From contig JAJZFK010000281.1 of NCBI GenBank assembly GCA_021805405.1, positions 1-6,284 on the forward strand: 6,284 nucleotides of DNA, given 5' to 3'. Position numbers and translations under genes: made by a program. Source of the stretch: a bacterium. GTDB lineage: Bacteria; Armatimonadota; Chthonomonadetes; Chthonomonadales; Chthonomonadaceae. The notes below the pieces were generated by a model. The model was given only the letters and a program-made list of their open reading frames with translations. It did no database searches and was not told where the DNA came from. Within the stretch, counting starts at the first letter, position 1. Each line of letters opens with the position of its first letter. Shown here piece by piece: positions 1 through 6,284 of the stretch.

Positions 1-13
1 TAGCCCCTTGATG

Positions 14-19
14 TATAAT
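14..19 (+). promoter_or_regulatory. Probable -10 box of the operon promoter
   Basis: The hexamer is a perfect TATAAT, preceded directly by TG. A start of transcription near base 26 would give a leader of about 30 bases before the ricT ATG and leave the GGAGG site intact. The -35 box would fall before base 1, outside the window, so only half of the promoter can be judged. The short leader shows no riboswitch or attenuator. All six + strand genes could be read from here, because no other gap on that strand exceeds 53 bases. Confidence 0.45.
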
Positions 20-45
20 ATAGATGCCAGTTGTTCGTGCTGACC

Positions 46-50
46 GGAGG
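46..50 (+). promoter_or_regulatory. Ribosome binding site of ricT
   Basis: A perfect GGAGG lies 7 bases before the ATG at 58. It decides the start. The frame is also open from a TTG at 31, but the nine extra residues would be encoded across this site and do not resemble the family N terminus. The protein beginning at 58 opens with the expected pattern of a short strand, then FKR. Confidence 0.85.
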
Positions 51-57
51 TTTCATA

Positions 58-945
58 ATGCCAACTTGTGCAGGTGTCGCCTTCAAGAGAGTATCCAGAT
101 CATACTGGTTTACTACGGGTGGGTTGCAATTACGAGAGCAACAGATGGTTGTTGCACACACTCAGCGCGGTTTGGAACTTGGTACGGTAAGGGTGGCACC
201 GCGTGAAGTGCCCAGTGATGAGTTGCAGGCACCGCTACGGTCAATCACCCGGTTAGCCACCGATGATGACCAACGTGAAGATGCGCGGAACCGGGAGAAC
301 GCCTTAACACTGTTAGAGGACTGCCGGGAGTTAGCCAGTAAGTACTCGCTGCAGATGCGATTGTTGCATGCAGAGTTCTCGCTAGATCGGTCTCATCTTA
401 CATTCTACTTCGCTGCGGAAACCCGCGTGGATTTTCGTGACCTCGTCCGTCAGATGGCTGCGCGGGCAGGTGCCAGTGTACTTTTCTATCAGATTGGTGC
501 CAGGGACCAGGCCAGAATCATTGGCGGCGTGGGCACGTGCGGTAGGGCGCTCTGCTGTTCGTCCTTCCTAACCGATTTCGAGTCCGTTTCTGTGCGAATG
601 GCGAAGGAGCAGAGCCTGTTTCAAAACCCGGTTAGATTCGCCGGAGTATGTGGTAAGCTCATGTGCTGTCTGCGATATGAACAGGACAGCTATACTGAAG
701 GTCATGACCGTTTACCGGCCTTGGGTTCTATCATTTCGTCGTCGTTAGGCGAAGGAGTGGTAATAGACGTCAACGTCCCGAACGGTGGTGTTACCGTACA
801 GTTTTCTGAAACGGGAACAACGTCTACCCTGCAGTTGAGCGAAATCGAAGTGTTACGGGGCTCATCATGTAACTCCTGTAAACGACAACGCGGTTTCGGC
901 GCGAATGCTGAAACCGACCAGCTTAACATTGAGGAGAGTTTGTAA
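58..945 (+). CDS. ricT: RicT/YaaT-like PSP1 domain protein
   Basis: This 295-residue protein belongs to the PSP1/YaaT (RicT) family, which is close to 275 residues in Bacillus. Recognition rests on the N-terminal FKR and GGL pattern (residues 9-23), RGLELGTV (37-44), and the core at 156-207 with GTCGRALCC, FLTDF, MAKEQ, NP and GKLMCCLRYE. In Bacillus subtilis, RicT acts with RicA and RicF in a cytoplasmic iron-sulfur complex that helps RNase Y mature some operon mRNAs and affects sporulation, competence and biofilm formation. The core cysteines C161, C166, C167, C198, C203 and C204 are all present. A further CxxC at C271/C274 lies in the C-terminal tail. ricA and ricF are not in the window, so the Bacillus role is inferred only by homology. 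Family membership is near certain; the exact role in this organism is not. The stop codon overlaps the next start by one base. Confidence 0.92.
   Translation: MPTCAGVAFKRVSRSYWFTTGGLQLREQQMVVAHTQRGLELGTVRVAPREVPSDELQAPLRSITRLATDDDQREDARNRENALTLLEDCRELASKYSLQMRLLHAEFSLDRSHLTFYFAAETRVDFRDLVRQMAARAGASVLFYQIGARDQARIIGGVGTCGRALCCSSFLTDFESVSVRMAKEQSLFQNPVRFAGVCGKLMCCLRYEQDSYTEGHDRLPALGSIISSSLGEGVVIDVNVPNGGVTVQFSETGTTSTLQLSEIEVLRGSSCNSCKRQRGFGANAETDQLNIEESL
931..936 (+). promoter_or_regulatory. Ribosome binding site of the FmdB-type gene
   Basis: GAGGAG lies inside the last codons of ricT, 8 bases before the ATG at 945. It supports that start, and also separate ribosome loading in addition to coupling through the TAATG overlap. 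Confidence 0.7.
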
Positions 946-1178
946 TGCCTATTTATGAATTTCGGTGCAGAAAATGCAGTTACGATTTCCGCACCTTAGT
1001 AAGGTCAAATGCATCGGCTGAGCCAGTATGTCCTAATTGCGGTGATAAAAAAGTGCTCCGCCTCCTATCCGTAACAGCACGCCAGGCAGGCGACGACGCT
1101 GCAACTGACATCGCTTGCGGTGCAGGTGGATGCTGTGGTGCCATGGGCGGTGCGGGATGTGGATGCAATTTTAACTAA
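945..1178 (+). CDS. FmdB-family zinc ribbon protein
   Basis: This 77-residue protein begins MPIYEFRC, the hallmark of the FmdB/CxxC_CXXC_SSSS family of putative regulatory proteins. Two knuckles, C8xxC11 and C29xxC32, form a predicted zinc ribbon in residues 1-40. The rest is a low-complexity tail rich in glycine, alanine and cysteine (residues 58-74, with C58, C63, C64, C72 and C74). Such tails are common in the family, but their role is unknown. The name comes from a gene next to a formamidase/amidase operon; no biochemical function is established for most members. It may bind nucleic acid or a partner protein, or deliver metal. It overlaps the ricT stop codon by one base, so the two are probably translated together. 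The family call is firm; the function is unknown. Confidence 0.88.
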   Translation: MPIYEFRCRKCSYDFRTLVRSNASAEPVCPNCGDKKVLRLLSVTARQAGDDAATDIACGAGGCCGAMGGAGCGCNFN

Positions 1179-1231
1179 CGGTATCCAGTGGCAGAAATAG
1201 TAACGATTCAAGAAAGCGAAAACCTCACCTT

Positions 1232-3280
1232 ATGACGGATAGCGGCAGAGATGGCTTTTACATCACCACTCCGATCTACTATGTTAACGGTCTGCCACAT
1301 ATTGGTACCGCGCTTACTACGGTTGCGTGCGATGCTATATCGCGCTTCCACAAAATGCGGGGTATCAATTCACGGTTGCTTACAGGCACGGATGAAAATG
1401 GCGCAAAAATTCAGGACGCTGCAGAGAACGCTGGAATGGCCACCAGTACGTTCGTAGACGGTCTCTCCTCTGCATTTCGTGTATGCTGGCAGGACCTTGA
1501 CGTTCATTTTGACGACTTTATAAGAACGACCGAACCTCGCCATATTCGTGCTGTGCAGGAGTTCTTTACGCGGCTTCTAGATCGTGGATACGTCTATAAA
1601 GACACATATCAGGGGTGGTATAGCACCAGTGATGAGACGTTTTACCGTGACGCAGATGTAGAAGATGGTCGCTCGAAGGAGACGGGTAAACCTGTAGTTC
1701 GCGTGAGCGAAGACAACTACTTTTTCAAATTGTCGGAGTTCGGCGACCGACTGCTAGAGCATTACGAGGCTAATCCAGGTTTCCTTCGTCCCGAATTCCG
1801 CAAAAACGAAGTGGTTAGCTTTATTAAGGAAGGTTTGCGTGATATGTGTATTACGCGGCCCAACCGAGGATGGGGTATTCCGTTTCCAGGTGACTCCAAC
1901 AAAGTCATTTACGTCTGGTTTGATGCTCTCATCAGTTACCTCGCCTCCACGGGCTGGCCCGATGGAGACAATTGGGAGCAGTGGTGGCCAGCGGACCTTC
2001 ATTTTATGGGCAAGGAGATCTTTGTCCGCTTTCATGCAACTCTGTGGCCAGCAATGCTGCTCGCACTTGATATCCCGTTGCCAAAGTGTGTGTTTGCCCA
2101 TGGTTTCTGGACGTTGCCGGGGCTTCGTGCAGGCGAGAAGGCAGGTAAAAGCACGGGAGGACTGCCGCACCCTACGTCGTTTGAACTCCTTATTGCAGCT
2201 AAAGCCGGGATTGATAGATCTATCGCTGTAGACGCACTTCGATATATGCTATGCCGCGAAATGAATTTTGGCCTGGACACCGAGTTCTCAGTTGAGTCGT
2301 TTTTACGGCGGTACAACACGGATCTTGCAAACGATTTGGGCAACCTTGTTAATCGTACTGTCAACATGCTTCATAAATTTTGTGGCGGAGTTATTCCGGA
2401 ATGTCCGAATCCAGATCGTGAAATCACCGAACTTGCAGCCTCGGTGTTGCGAACTTACCTTGAGCACATGGCCAATTTTAAGCTAAATAGCGCAATAGAA
2501 ATTGTTATGCAGCTTGTGGCGAGGATGAACAAGTATATTGATACTTCGGCACCGTGGACACTTGCCCGCGCGGCTTCTGCGGGTGATGAAACTGCGCAAC
2601 CAAGGATCGATACCATCCTCTATTGCTGCCTCGAAGCCGCAAGAATTAGCGCGTTGCTACTGTCTCCGTTTATGCCAACCGCAAGTATTGCATTATGCAG
2701 CCAGGTTGGTGCAGAATTTCGGACCCCTAACCTGGCTGATCTAGACTGGGGAAAACTCAAGTCAGGCACAGCTGTTGATCCTGCAATACCGATCTTTCCA
2801 CGAATTCTGGAGACTACAGCAACCGAAGACGAGTTAGTGAGGATAGGCGCACTTGTGAATAAAAAAGAGGAGCAGGCAAAATCTTTGGATACGTCAAAAG
2901 ATACGGTAAAGCCGGGTACACCCGTAGCAGCAGCCCAGGCCGGTGATGAAGAAGTTGTGATAGGCATTGAGGATTTTATGAAGGTGCAATTGCGAGTAGG
3001 TGAGATACTTGCTGCCGAGCCTGTTCCTAACGCAACGAAATTATTGAGACTTACCGTAAAGGTAGCCGGTGATGAAGCGCGAACAATTCTTGCAGGGATT
3101 GCTGAGTACTACAAGCCCGAGGACCTTGAGGGAAGACAGGTTGTTGTCGTTGCAAACCTTCAGCCGCGAAAAATGCGGGGAATTGAGTCACAGGGTATGC
3201 TGCTTGCTGCCGACGTTGATGGTCGCGCGGTACTTGTACGGCCCGAGGAAGTGGTGCCCGTAGGTGCGAGGGTTAGATAA
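1232..3280 (+). CDS. metG: Methionyl-tRNA synthetase with C-terminal tRNA-binding domain
   Basis: This cytoplasmic class I enzyme joins methionine to tRNA-Met using ATP. The Rossmann fold starts at ITTPIYYVNG (11-20), with the first signature as HIGT (23-26) instead of HIGH. Other landmarks are GTDENG (52-57), FFKL (164-167), the methionine-pocket segment YVWFDALISY (227-236) and RFH (266-268). The second signature reads KAGKS (303-307) instead of KMSKS, on a loop longer than usual. The anticodon-binding helical domain follows from about 350 (NDLGNLVNRTVNML, 367-380). A charged linker near 530-575 leads to a Trbp111/EMAPII-like OB fold (about 576-682), which in homologues helps bind tRNA and form dimers. 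The connective-peptide knuckle has no cysteines (STSD at 131-134), so this is a form without zinc there. The gene is intact at 682 residues. No good ribosome binding site precedes the ATG, yet the frame upstream holds no better start. Confidence 0.97.
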   Translation: MTDSGRDGFYITTPIYYVNGLPHIGTALTTVACDAISRFHKMRGINSRLLTGTDENGAKIQDAAENAGMATSTFVDGLSSAFRVCWQDLDVHFDDFIRTTEPRHIRAVQEFFTRLLDRGYVYKDTYQGWYSTSDETFYRDADVEDGRSKETGKPVVRVSEDNYFFKLSEFGDRLLEHYEANPGFLRPEFRKNEVVSFIKEGLRDMCITRPNRGWGIPFPGDSNKVIYVWFDALISYLASTGWPDGDNWEQWWPADLHFMGKEIFVRFHATLWPAMLLALDIPLPKCVFAHGFWTLPGLRAGEKAGKSTGGLPHPTSFELLIAAKAGIDRSIAVDALRYMLCREMNFGLDTEFSVESFLRRYNTDLANDLGNLVNRTVNMLHKFCGGVIPECPNPDREITELAASVLRTYLEHMANFKLNSAIEIVMQLVARMNKYIDTSAPWTLARAASAGDETAQPRIDTILYCCLEAARISALLLSPFMPTASIALCSQVGAEFRTPNLADLDWGKLKSGTAVDPAIPIFPRILETTATEDELVRIGALVNKKEEQAKSLDTSKDTVKPGTPVAAAQAGDEEVVIGIEDFMKVQLRVGEILAAEPVPNATKLLRLTVKVAGDEARTILAGIAEYYKPEDLEGRQVVVVANLQPRKMRGIESQGMLLAADVDGRAVLVRPEEVVPVGARVR

Positions 3281-3286
3281 GCAATA

Positions 3287-3892
3287 ATGGCGGCTATTAA
3301 CATTGGCGTTCTTGCATTGCAAGGCGACTTCCATGCCCACATTCTTATGCTGGGTACCTTGCAGGATGTACACGCCAGAGAGGTGCGAACAGCGACCGAC
3401 CTCACCGAAGTCGACGGGCTAGTTTTGCCTGGCGGTGAGTCCACTACCATCATAAAGCTGTTAAAGCGATCCGGCCTGGACAAAGCGATCATAATGAGGG
3501 CGGAAGAGCATATGCCAATATACGGCACCTGTGCGGGACTTATACTGCTTGCCGCGAGGGTAAGCGAACGTCCTGACCAACCTACACTTAACCTTATGGA
3601 CATAACTGTAGCTAGGAATGCATTTGGGCGCCAGATTGACAGTTTTGAGACCGACCTTGTAGTAACTAGTGCGGACGCTGATATTCCTGTTCGAGGTGTT
3701 TTCATAAGGGCTCCGTTTGTTGCAGAACATGGTAATTCGGTTGAGGTACTGTCTACCTACCGGGATCGAGTGGTGGCAGTGAAACAGAGTAACCTTCTGG
3801 GTACGGCTTTTCACCCTGAACTTACTAACAACAACTTAATTCACAGATATTTTGCGGATATGGTGCAGCGGAGCACTAAACAGCCTAGATGA
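3287..3892 (+). CDS. pdxT: Pyridoxal 5'-phosphate synthase, glutaminase subunit PdxT
   Basis: PdxT splits glutamine and passes the ammonia to PdxS, which builds pyridoxal 5'-phosphate from ribose 5-phosphate and glyceraldehyde 3-phosphate (the DXP-independent route). The 201 residues match the usual family length. The N terminus reads IGVLALQGDF (6-15). The loop LPGGEST (47-53) forms the oxyanion region. The nucleophile C82 lies in GTCAGL, RNAFGRQ is at 110-116, and H176 and E178 in FHPEL complete the catalytic triad. All key residues are present, so it should be active. It starts 6 bases after the metG stop with only a weak GAGGG upstream, so it probably depends on translation from metG, and it overlaps truB by four bases. 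The partner pdxS is often beside pdxT but is not in this window. Confidence 0.96.
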   Translation: MAAINIGVLALQGDFHAHILMLGTLQDVHAREVRTATDLTEVDGLVLPGGESTTIIKLLKRSGLDKAIIMRAEEHMPIYGTCAGLILLAARVSERPDQPTLNLMDITVARNAFGRQIDSFETDLVVTSADADIPVRGVFIRAPFVAEHGNSVEVLSTYRDRVVAVKQSNLLGTAFHPELTNNNLIHRYFADMVQRSTKQPR

Positions 3893-4836
3893 ACCAACCT
3901 GATCCGTGCGGTGTTCTCGTGGTTGATAAACCAAATGGAATTACCTCGCATGATGTTGTAAATCGCGTCCGCCGCGCCTACCAAACACGCCAGGTGGGCC
4001 ATACCGGTACCCTTGATCCCATGGCAACCGGGGTCATGGTACTCTGCATTGGCGCTGCTACGCGGCTGGCAGAATATCTCACCGCGTGCAACAAGCACTA
4101 TACTGCTGAATTTACTTTCGGATCGCAATCAGACTCCTACGATACCATGGGTACCATACTCGAAACTTGTGATGCGTCGCATATAACAGCAGAGGATGTT
4201 GAGGCAGCTCTCCAGCAGTTTAAAGGTAGTATTTTGCAGGTGCCCCCAATGGTATCGGCGGTACATCACCAGGGGAAGCGGCTTTATCAACTTGCACGTG
4301 AAGGAAAGACCGTTGACCGGAACCCTAGGCCAGTAGTTGTTGATGAGCTTCGGCTCGCTGATTTTACGCCGGGCTTCGCAGCTACAGCGCGCCTGGAGAT
4401 AACCTGTTCATCAGGGTTCTACGTCCGTGTGCTAGCAGATGACCTCGGCAAAAGCCTACGGGTTGGCGCGGTTATGTCTGGTTTGCGGCGACCATGGGTT
4501 GGGCACTCTCACAACGACTCGTTTAGCGTAGATCGCGCAGTTCCGTTCGACGATATTTCTACATCCACTACCTGCACTCAGCTTCTGGACTGGCTTGTCC
4601 CTATGGAGAACGCTATTACGGATATTCCAGCTTACCAGGTTAACGAACAGGTTCATGTTGACCTGGTATGTAATGGCGTTGCGCTTCCAGCAACCCACAC
4701 TGTAAAACTTAACGCCTTAACGAAGTCAACTTACCAGGGTACCGTTATGCTGTTTACGCCTTCAGGCAGATTGTTGGCAATGGCCCGGGAGGCAGATGGC
4801 TTGTTTCGCCCATTTAAGGTGTTTAAGGCGCAATGA
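3889..4836 (+). CDS. truB: tRNA pseudouridine(55) synthase TruB
   Basis: TruB converts uridine 55 in the T loop of most tRNAs to pseudouridine and also works as a tRNA folding chaperone. The 315-residue protein shows the family motifs in order: VVDKPNGITSHD (11-22), GHTGTLDPMATGVM (37-50) with catalytic aspartate D43, KHY (69-71) with the tyrosine that stacks on the target base, PPMVSA (119-124), GKRLYQLAREG (129-139) and SGFYVRVLADDLG (175-187). A short C-terminal PUA-like region covers about 240-315. The family PPxYSA motif has valine in place of tyrosine, a change I also recall from actinobacterial members, so it should not harm activity. The start overlaps the pdxT stop as ATGA, and its own stop overlaps ribF the same way. 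The truB-ribF pair is common in bacteria. Confidence 0.97.
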   Translation: MNQPDPCGVLVVDKPNGITSHDVVNRVRRAYQTRQVGHTGTLDPMATGVMVLCIGAATRLAEYLTACNKHYTAEFTFGSQSDSYDTMGTILETCDASHITAEDVEAALQQFKGSILQVPPMVSAVHHQGKRLYQLAREGKTVDRNPRPVVVDELRLADFTPGFAATARLEITCSSGFYVRVLADDLGKSLRVGAVMSGLRRPWVGHSHNDSFSVDRAVPFDDISTSTTCTQLLDWLVPMENAITDIPAYQVNEQVHVDLVCNGVALPATHTVKLNALTKSTYQGTVMLFTPSGRLLAMAREADGLFRPFKVFKAQ

Positions 4837-5792
4837 GAATATTTACCGGCCTCGAAACTGTTACCAAATACTCTCACTGCACAACCGTGGCCATTGGCTC
4901 ATTCGATGGCGTACACCTAGGGCATAAGGCGCTTATACGACGCGCAGCGGTAGATGCGCAGCGCAACGGTCGACCATTAGTTGTTTTTACTTTCGACCGC
5001 CACCCCGCCGAGTTACTGCGTCCTGACGTTGCTCCGGAACGTATTACTACTGCCGCTCAGCGCGCAGAGCTTATTGGGTCTTTAGGTGCAGACGATCTTG
5101 TAATTGCGCGCTTTGATCCAGCGCTTGCTGAGATGGATAGGGAACTATTTCTGCAAAGTGTGTTGAAGAATACGCTTTTCGCCTCTGCAATTGTAGAAGG
5201 CAAAGATTTCTGCTTTGGTCACGATCGCGCGGGTGACCTGGAGTACCTTCGCTCGCAGCAAAAGAGGCTCGCGTATGTTGTGGAAGCGCTCGACCCGGTT
5301 GAAGTCGATTCCGTTCCGGTGAGCAGCAGCCGTATTAGGGAACGAATCGCTAGCGGTGACATCGCTGGTGCAGAGAAACTGCTTGGGCATCCGTACCTTT
5401 TTAAGGGCACTGTGATACGCGGGCAGCAACTTGGAAGGCAATTGGGCTATCCCACTGCTAACCTGTCCAGACACGAGCGACAGATCGTTCCGGCTGATGG
5501 AGTTTATGCGGTGTTGGTTCGCTGCCATGATGGGCGTGTCGTACAGGGGGCATGCAGTATTGGATGGCGCCCAACCGTTGAAGGTGCAGGACGAAGTATA
5601 GAAATCTACCTTCTCGACTTTAACGAGGATCTTTACGGTCAGGATCTTGAGGTGCGCTTTAAGTACAGACTTCGGGAGGAACTGAAGTTCGCTTCCCTGG
5701 AAGAGCTCAAGGTCCAGATTGAGGCAGATGTGTTGCTAACGCGGCAGGTGCTCTCTTCGCAGAGTATCTGGGAGAGCATTAGTACATTTTAG
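4833..5792 (+). CDS. ribF: Bifunctional riboflavin kinase/FAD synthetase RibF
   Basis: RibF phosphorylates riboflavin to FMN and then adenylylates FMN to FAD. The 319-residue protein has both expected halves. The N-terminal nucleotidyltransferase (about 1-185) carries IGSFDGVHLGH (21-31), FTFDRHP (52-58), GKDFCFGHDRAGD (123-135) and VSSSRIRERIASGD (163-176). The C-terminal riboflavin kinase (about 186-310) carries LGRQLGYPTANL (200-211), the kinase signature with the PTAN loop, then DGVYAV and IGWRPTVEG (243-251), and ends in the usual helix. Both activities look intact. The start overlaps the truB stop as ATGA, with AAGG four bases upstream. No FMN riboswitch precedes it, so expression probably follows the operon. 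It is the last + strand gene and ends at the hairpin. Confidence 0.97.
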   Translation: MRIFTGLETVTKYSHCTTVAIGSFDGVHLGHKALIRRAAVDAQRNGRPLVVFTFDRHPAELLRPDVAPERITTAAQRAELIGSLGADDLVIARFDPALAEMDRELFLQSVLKNTLFASAIVEGKDFCFGHDRAGDLEYLRSQQKRLAYVVEALDPVEVDSVPVSSSRIRERIASGDIAGAEKLLGHPYLFKGTVIRGQQLGRQLGYPTANLSRHERQIVPADGVYAVLVRCHDGRVVQGACSIGWRPTVEGAGRSIEIYLLDFNEDLYGQDLEVRFKYRLREELKFASLEELKVQIEADVLLTRQVLSSQSIWESISTF

Positions 5793-5824
5793 CGGGTGCA
5801 GCCAATTGTGGTGGCTGCACCCGC
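5792..5824. terminator. Perfect hairpin between convergent ribF and ilvD
   Basis: The arms 5792-5803 and 5813-5824 are exact reverse complements (12 bp, mostly G-C) around a 9-base loop. The stem starts at the last base of the ribF stop codon and ends 7 bases before the ilvD stop codon. Neither strand has a run of U after the stem, so it is not a classical intrinsic terminator. Its place between two converging genes suggests a two-way transcription stop or a block to 3' exonuclease decay. Being symmetric, it can fold in both transcripts. Confidence 0.65.
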
Positions 5825-5830
5825 GCGGCA

Positions 5831-6284
5831 CTAGAAGGTTACCGCACCATCCGATGCAGAGCGCACACACTTGGCGTATTTTGCGAGGACGCCGCGCGTT
5901 TCACGCGGAGCGGGTGTGGTCCATTTCGCCCGGCGTTGTGCGAGCTCGTCATCGCTTAATTCTACGTGGAGCAGTTTGCGATCAGCATCAATCGTGATGA
6001 CGTCGCCATCCTTAACCAGCGCAATAGTGCCTCCAACCCACGCCTCCGGTGCAACGTGACCCACCACCAGTCCGTGAGTTCCGCCGGAAAAACGGCCGTC
6101 TGTAAGGAGGCCGATGCTGTCACCCAACCCCTGGCCAACAAGAGCAGCCGTAACGGCTAGCATCTCACGCATTCCTGGCCCACCAACTGGCCCCTCGCCG
6201 CGAATGACCACTACGTCACCTGGCTTAACCTCGCGCCGCTGAACTGCCGCAAAGCATGCTTCCTCGCCGTCAAAAACGCGCGCA
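5831..6284 (-). CDS. ilvD: Dihydroxy-acid dehydratase IlvD, C-terminal part (cut by window end)
   Basis: IlvD removes water from 2,3-dihydroxy-3-methylbutanoate and its isoleucine-pathway homologue, the third common step of branched-chain amino acid synthesis, using an iron-sulfur cluster. Only the last 150 codons are here; the family is about 560 residues. The frame is open past the window edge, so a GTG at 6211 is an internal valine and not the start. Visible family motifs, in order from the edge, are ARVFDGEEA, KPGDVVVIRGEGP, GGPGMREML, TDGRFSGGTHG (containing the serine proposed as the catalytic base in this family), VGHVAPEA, GGTIALVKDGD, and the C-terminal AKYAKCVRSAS followed by GAVTF. 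The cluster-binding cysteines would lie in the missing part. The gene converges on ribF, 38 bases away, and forms a separate transcription unit. Confidence 0.96.
   Translation of the reverse strand, partial: ARVFDGEEACFAAVQRREVKPGDVVVIRGEGPVGGPGMREMLAVTAALVGQGLGDSIGLLTDGRFSGGTHGLVVGHVAPEAWVGGTIALVKDGDVITIDADRKLLHVELSDDELAQRRAKWTTPAPRETRGVLAKYAKCVRSASDGAVTF

Noticed and set aside
31..57. A longer RicT starting at TTG 31
   Set aside because: The strong GGAGG at 46-50 is placed for the ATG at 58, and the extra residues do not match the family. The TTG would also lie only a few bases after the expected transcription start.
1179..1231. T-box or other leader regulation of metG
   Set aside because: The 53-base gap is too short for a T-box or SAM riboswitch, and I see no stable stem or terminator in it.
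1298..2152. metG as a decayed pseudogene because of its altered HIGH and KMSKS motifs
   Set aside because: The frame is intact over 682 codons, the remaining catalytic and pocket residues are conserved, and the changes are in-frame and localised.
1754..2170. A 138-codon open frame on the - strand inside metG
   Set aside because: It is the reverse shadow of a conserved part of metG and shows no family motif.
3160..3705. A 181-codon open frame on the - strand across the metG/pdxT junction
   Set aside because: It lies opposite two clear genes, its serine/threonine-rich translation resembles no family, and it has no promoter or ribosome binding site that I can see.
1304..4743. Five GGTACC palindromes (1304, 3353, 4006, 4150, 4738)
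   Set aside because: This is more than chance predicts, but all lie in coding sequence, arise from common Gly-Thr, Val-Pro or similar codon pairs, and have no regular spacing or shared flanks.
5831..6211. A short independent - strand gene starting at GTG 6211
   Set aside because: The frame continues without a stop to the window end, and the upstream residues match IlvD, so this is only the tail of ilvD.

Overview
The window is a compact stretch of a bacterial chromosome with ordinary core genes and no sign of mobile DNA. Six genes lie head to tail on the + strand: ricT, an fmdB-type zinc ribbon gene, metG, pdxT, truB and ribF. The 3' end of ilvD faces them on the - strand. The source looks like a free-living bacterium with moderate GC. 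The methionyl-tRNA synthetase is unusual in several places and does not match my recollection of the Bacillota, Proteobacteria or Thermus forms. A less sampled phylum such as Armatimonadota is possible, but that is a weak guess.

Layout. Bases 1-57 hold a perfect TATAAT box and a strong GGAGG ribosome binding site in front of ricT. ricT and the fmdB-type gene overlap by one base (TAATG). A 53-base gap follows, then metG. pdxT starts 6 bases after metG. pdxT/truB and truB/ribF each share an ATGA stop/start overlap. This packing suggests one transcription unit read from the promoter at the left edge. A perfect 12-bp hairpin begins at the last base of the ribF stop codon. It fills most of the 38-base gap to the stop codon of ilvD, whose C-terminal 150 codons run off the right edge.

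How the genes relate. MetRS charges tRNA-Met, TruB makes the T-loop pseudouridine 55 and RicT belongs to a family linked to mRNA and RNA processing, so half the operon concerns RNA and translation. PdxT (pyridoxal phosphate) and RibF (FMN and FAD) supply cofactors. IlvD, an iron-sulfur enzyme of branched-chain amino acid synthesis, is a separate convergent unit.

I found no undescribed multi-gene system. The most interesting observation is the set of changes around the class I signatures of MetRS. Smaller points are the extra cysteines in RicT and the FmdB-like protein, the hairpin without a U-tract, and a mini-ORF that touches the metG start codon.
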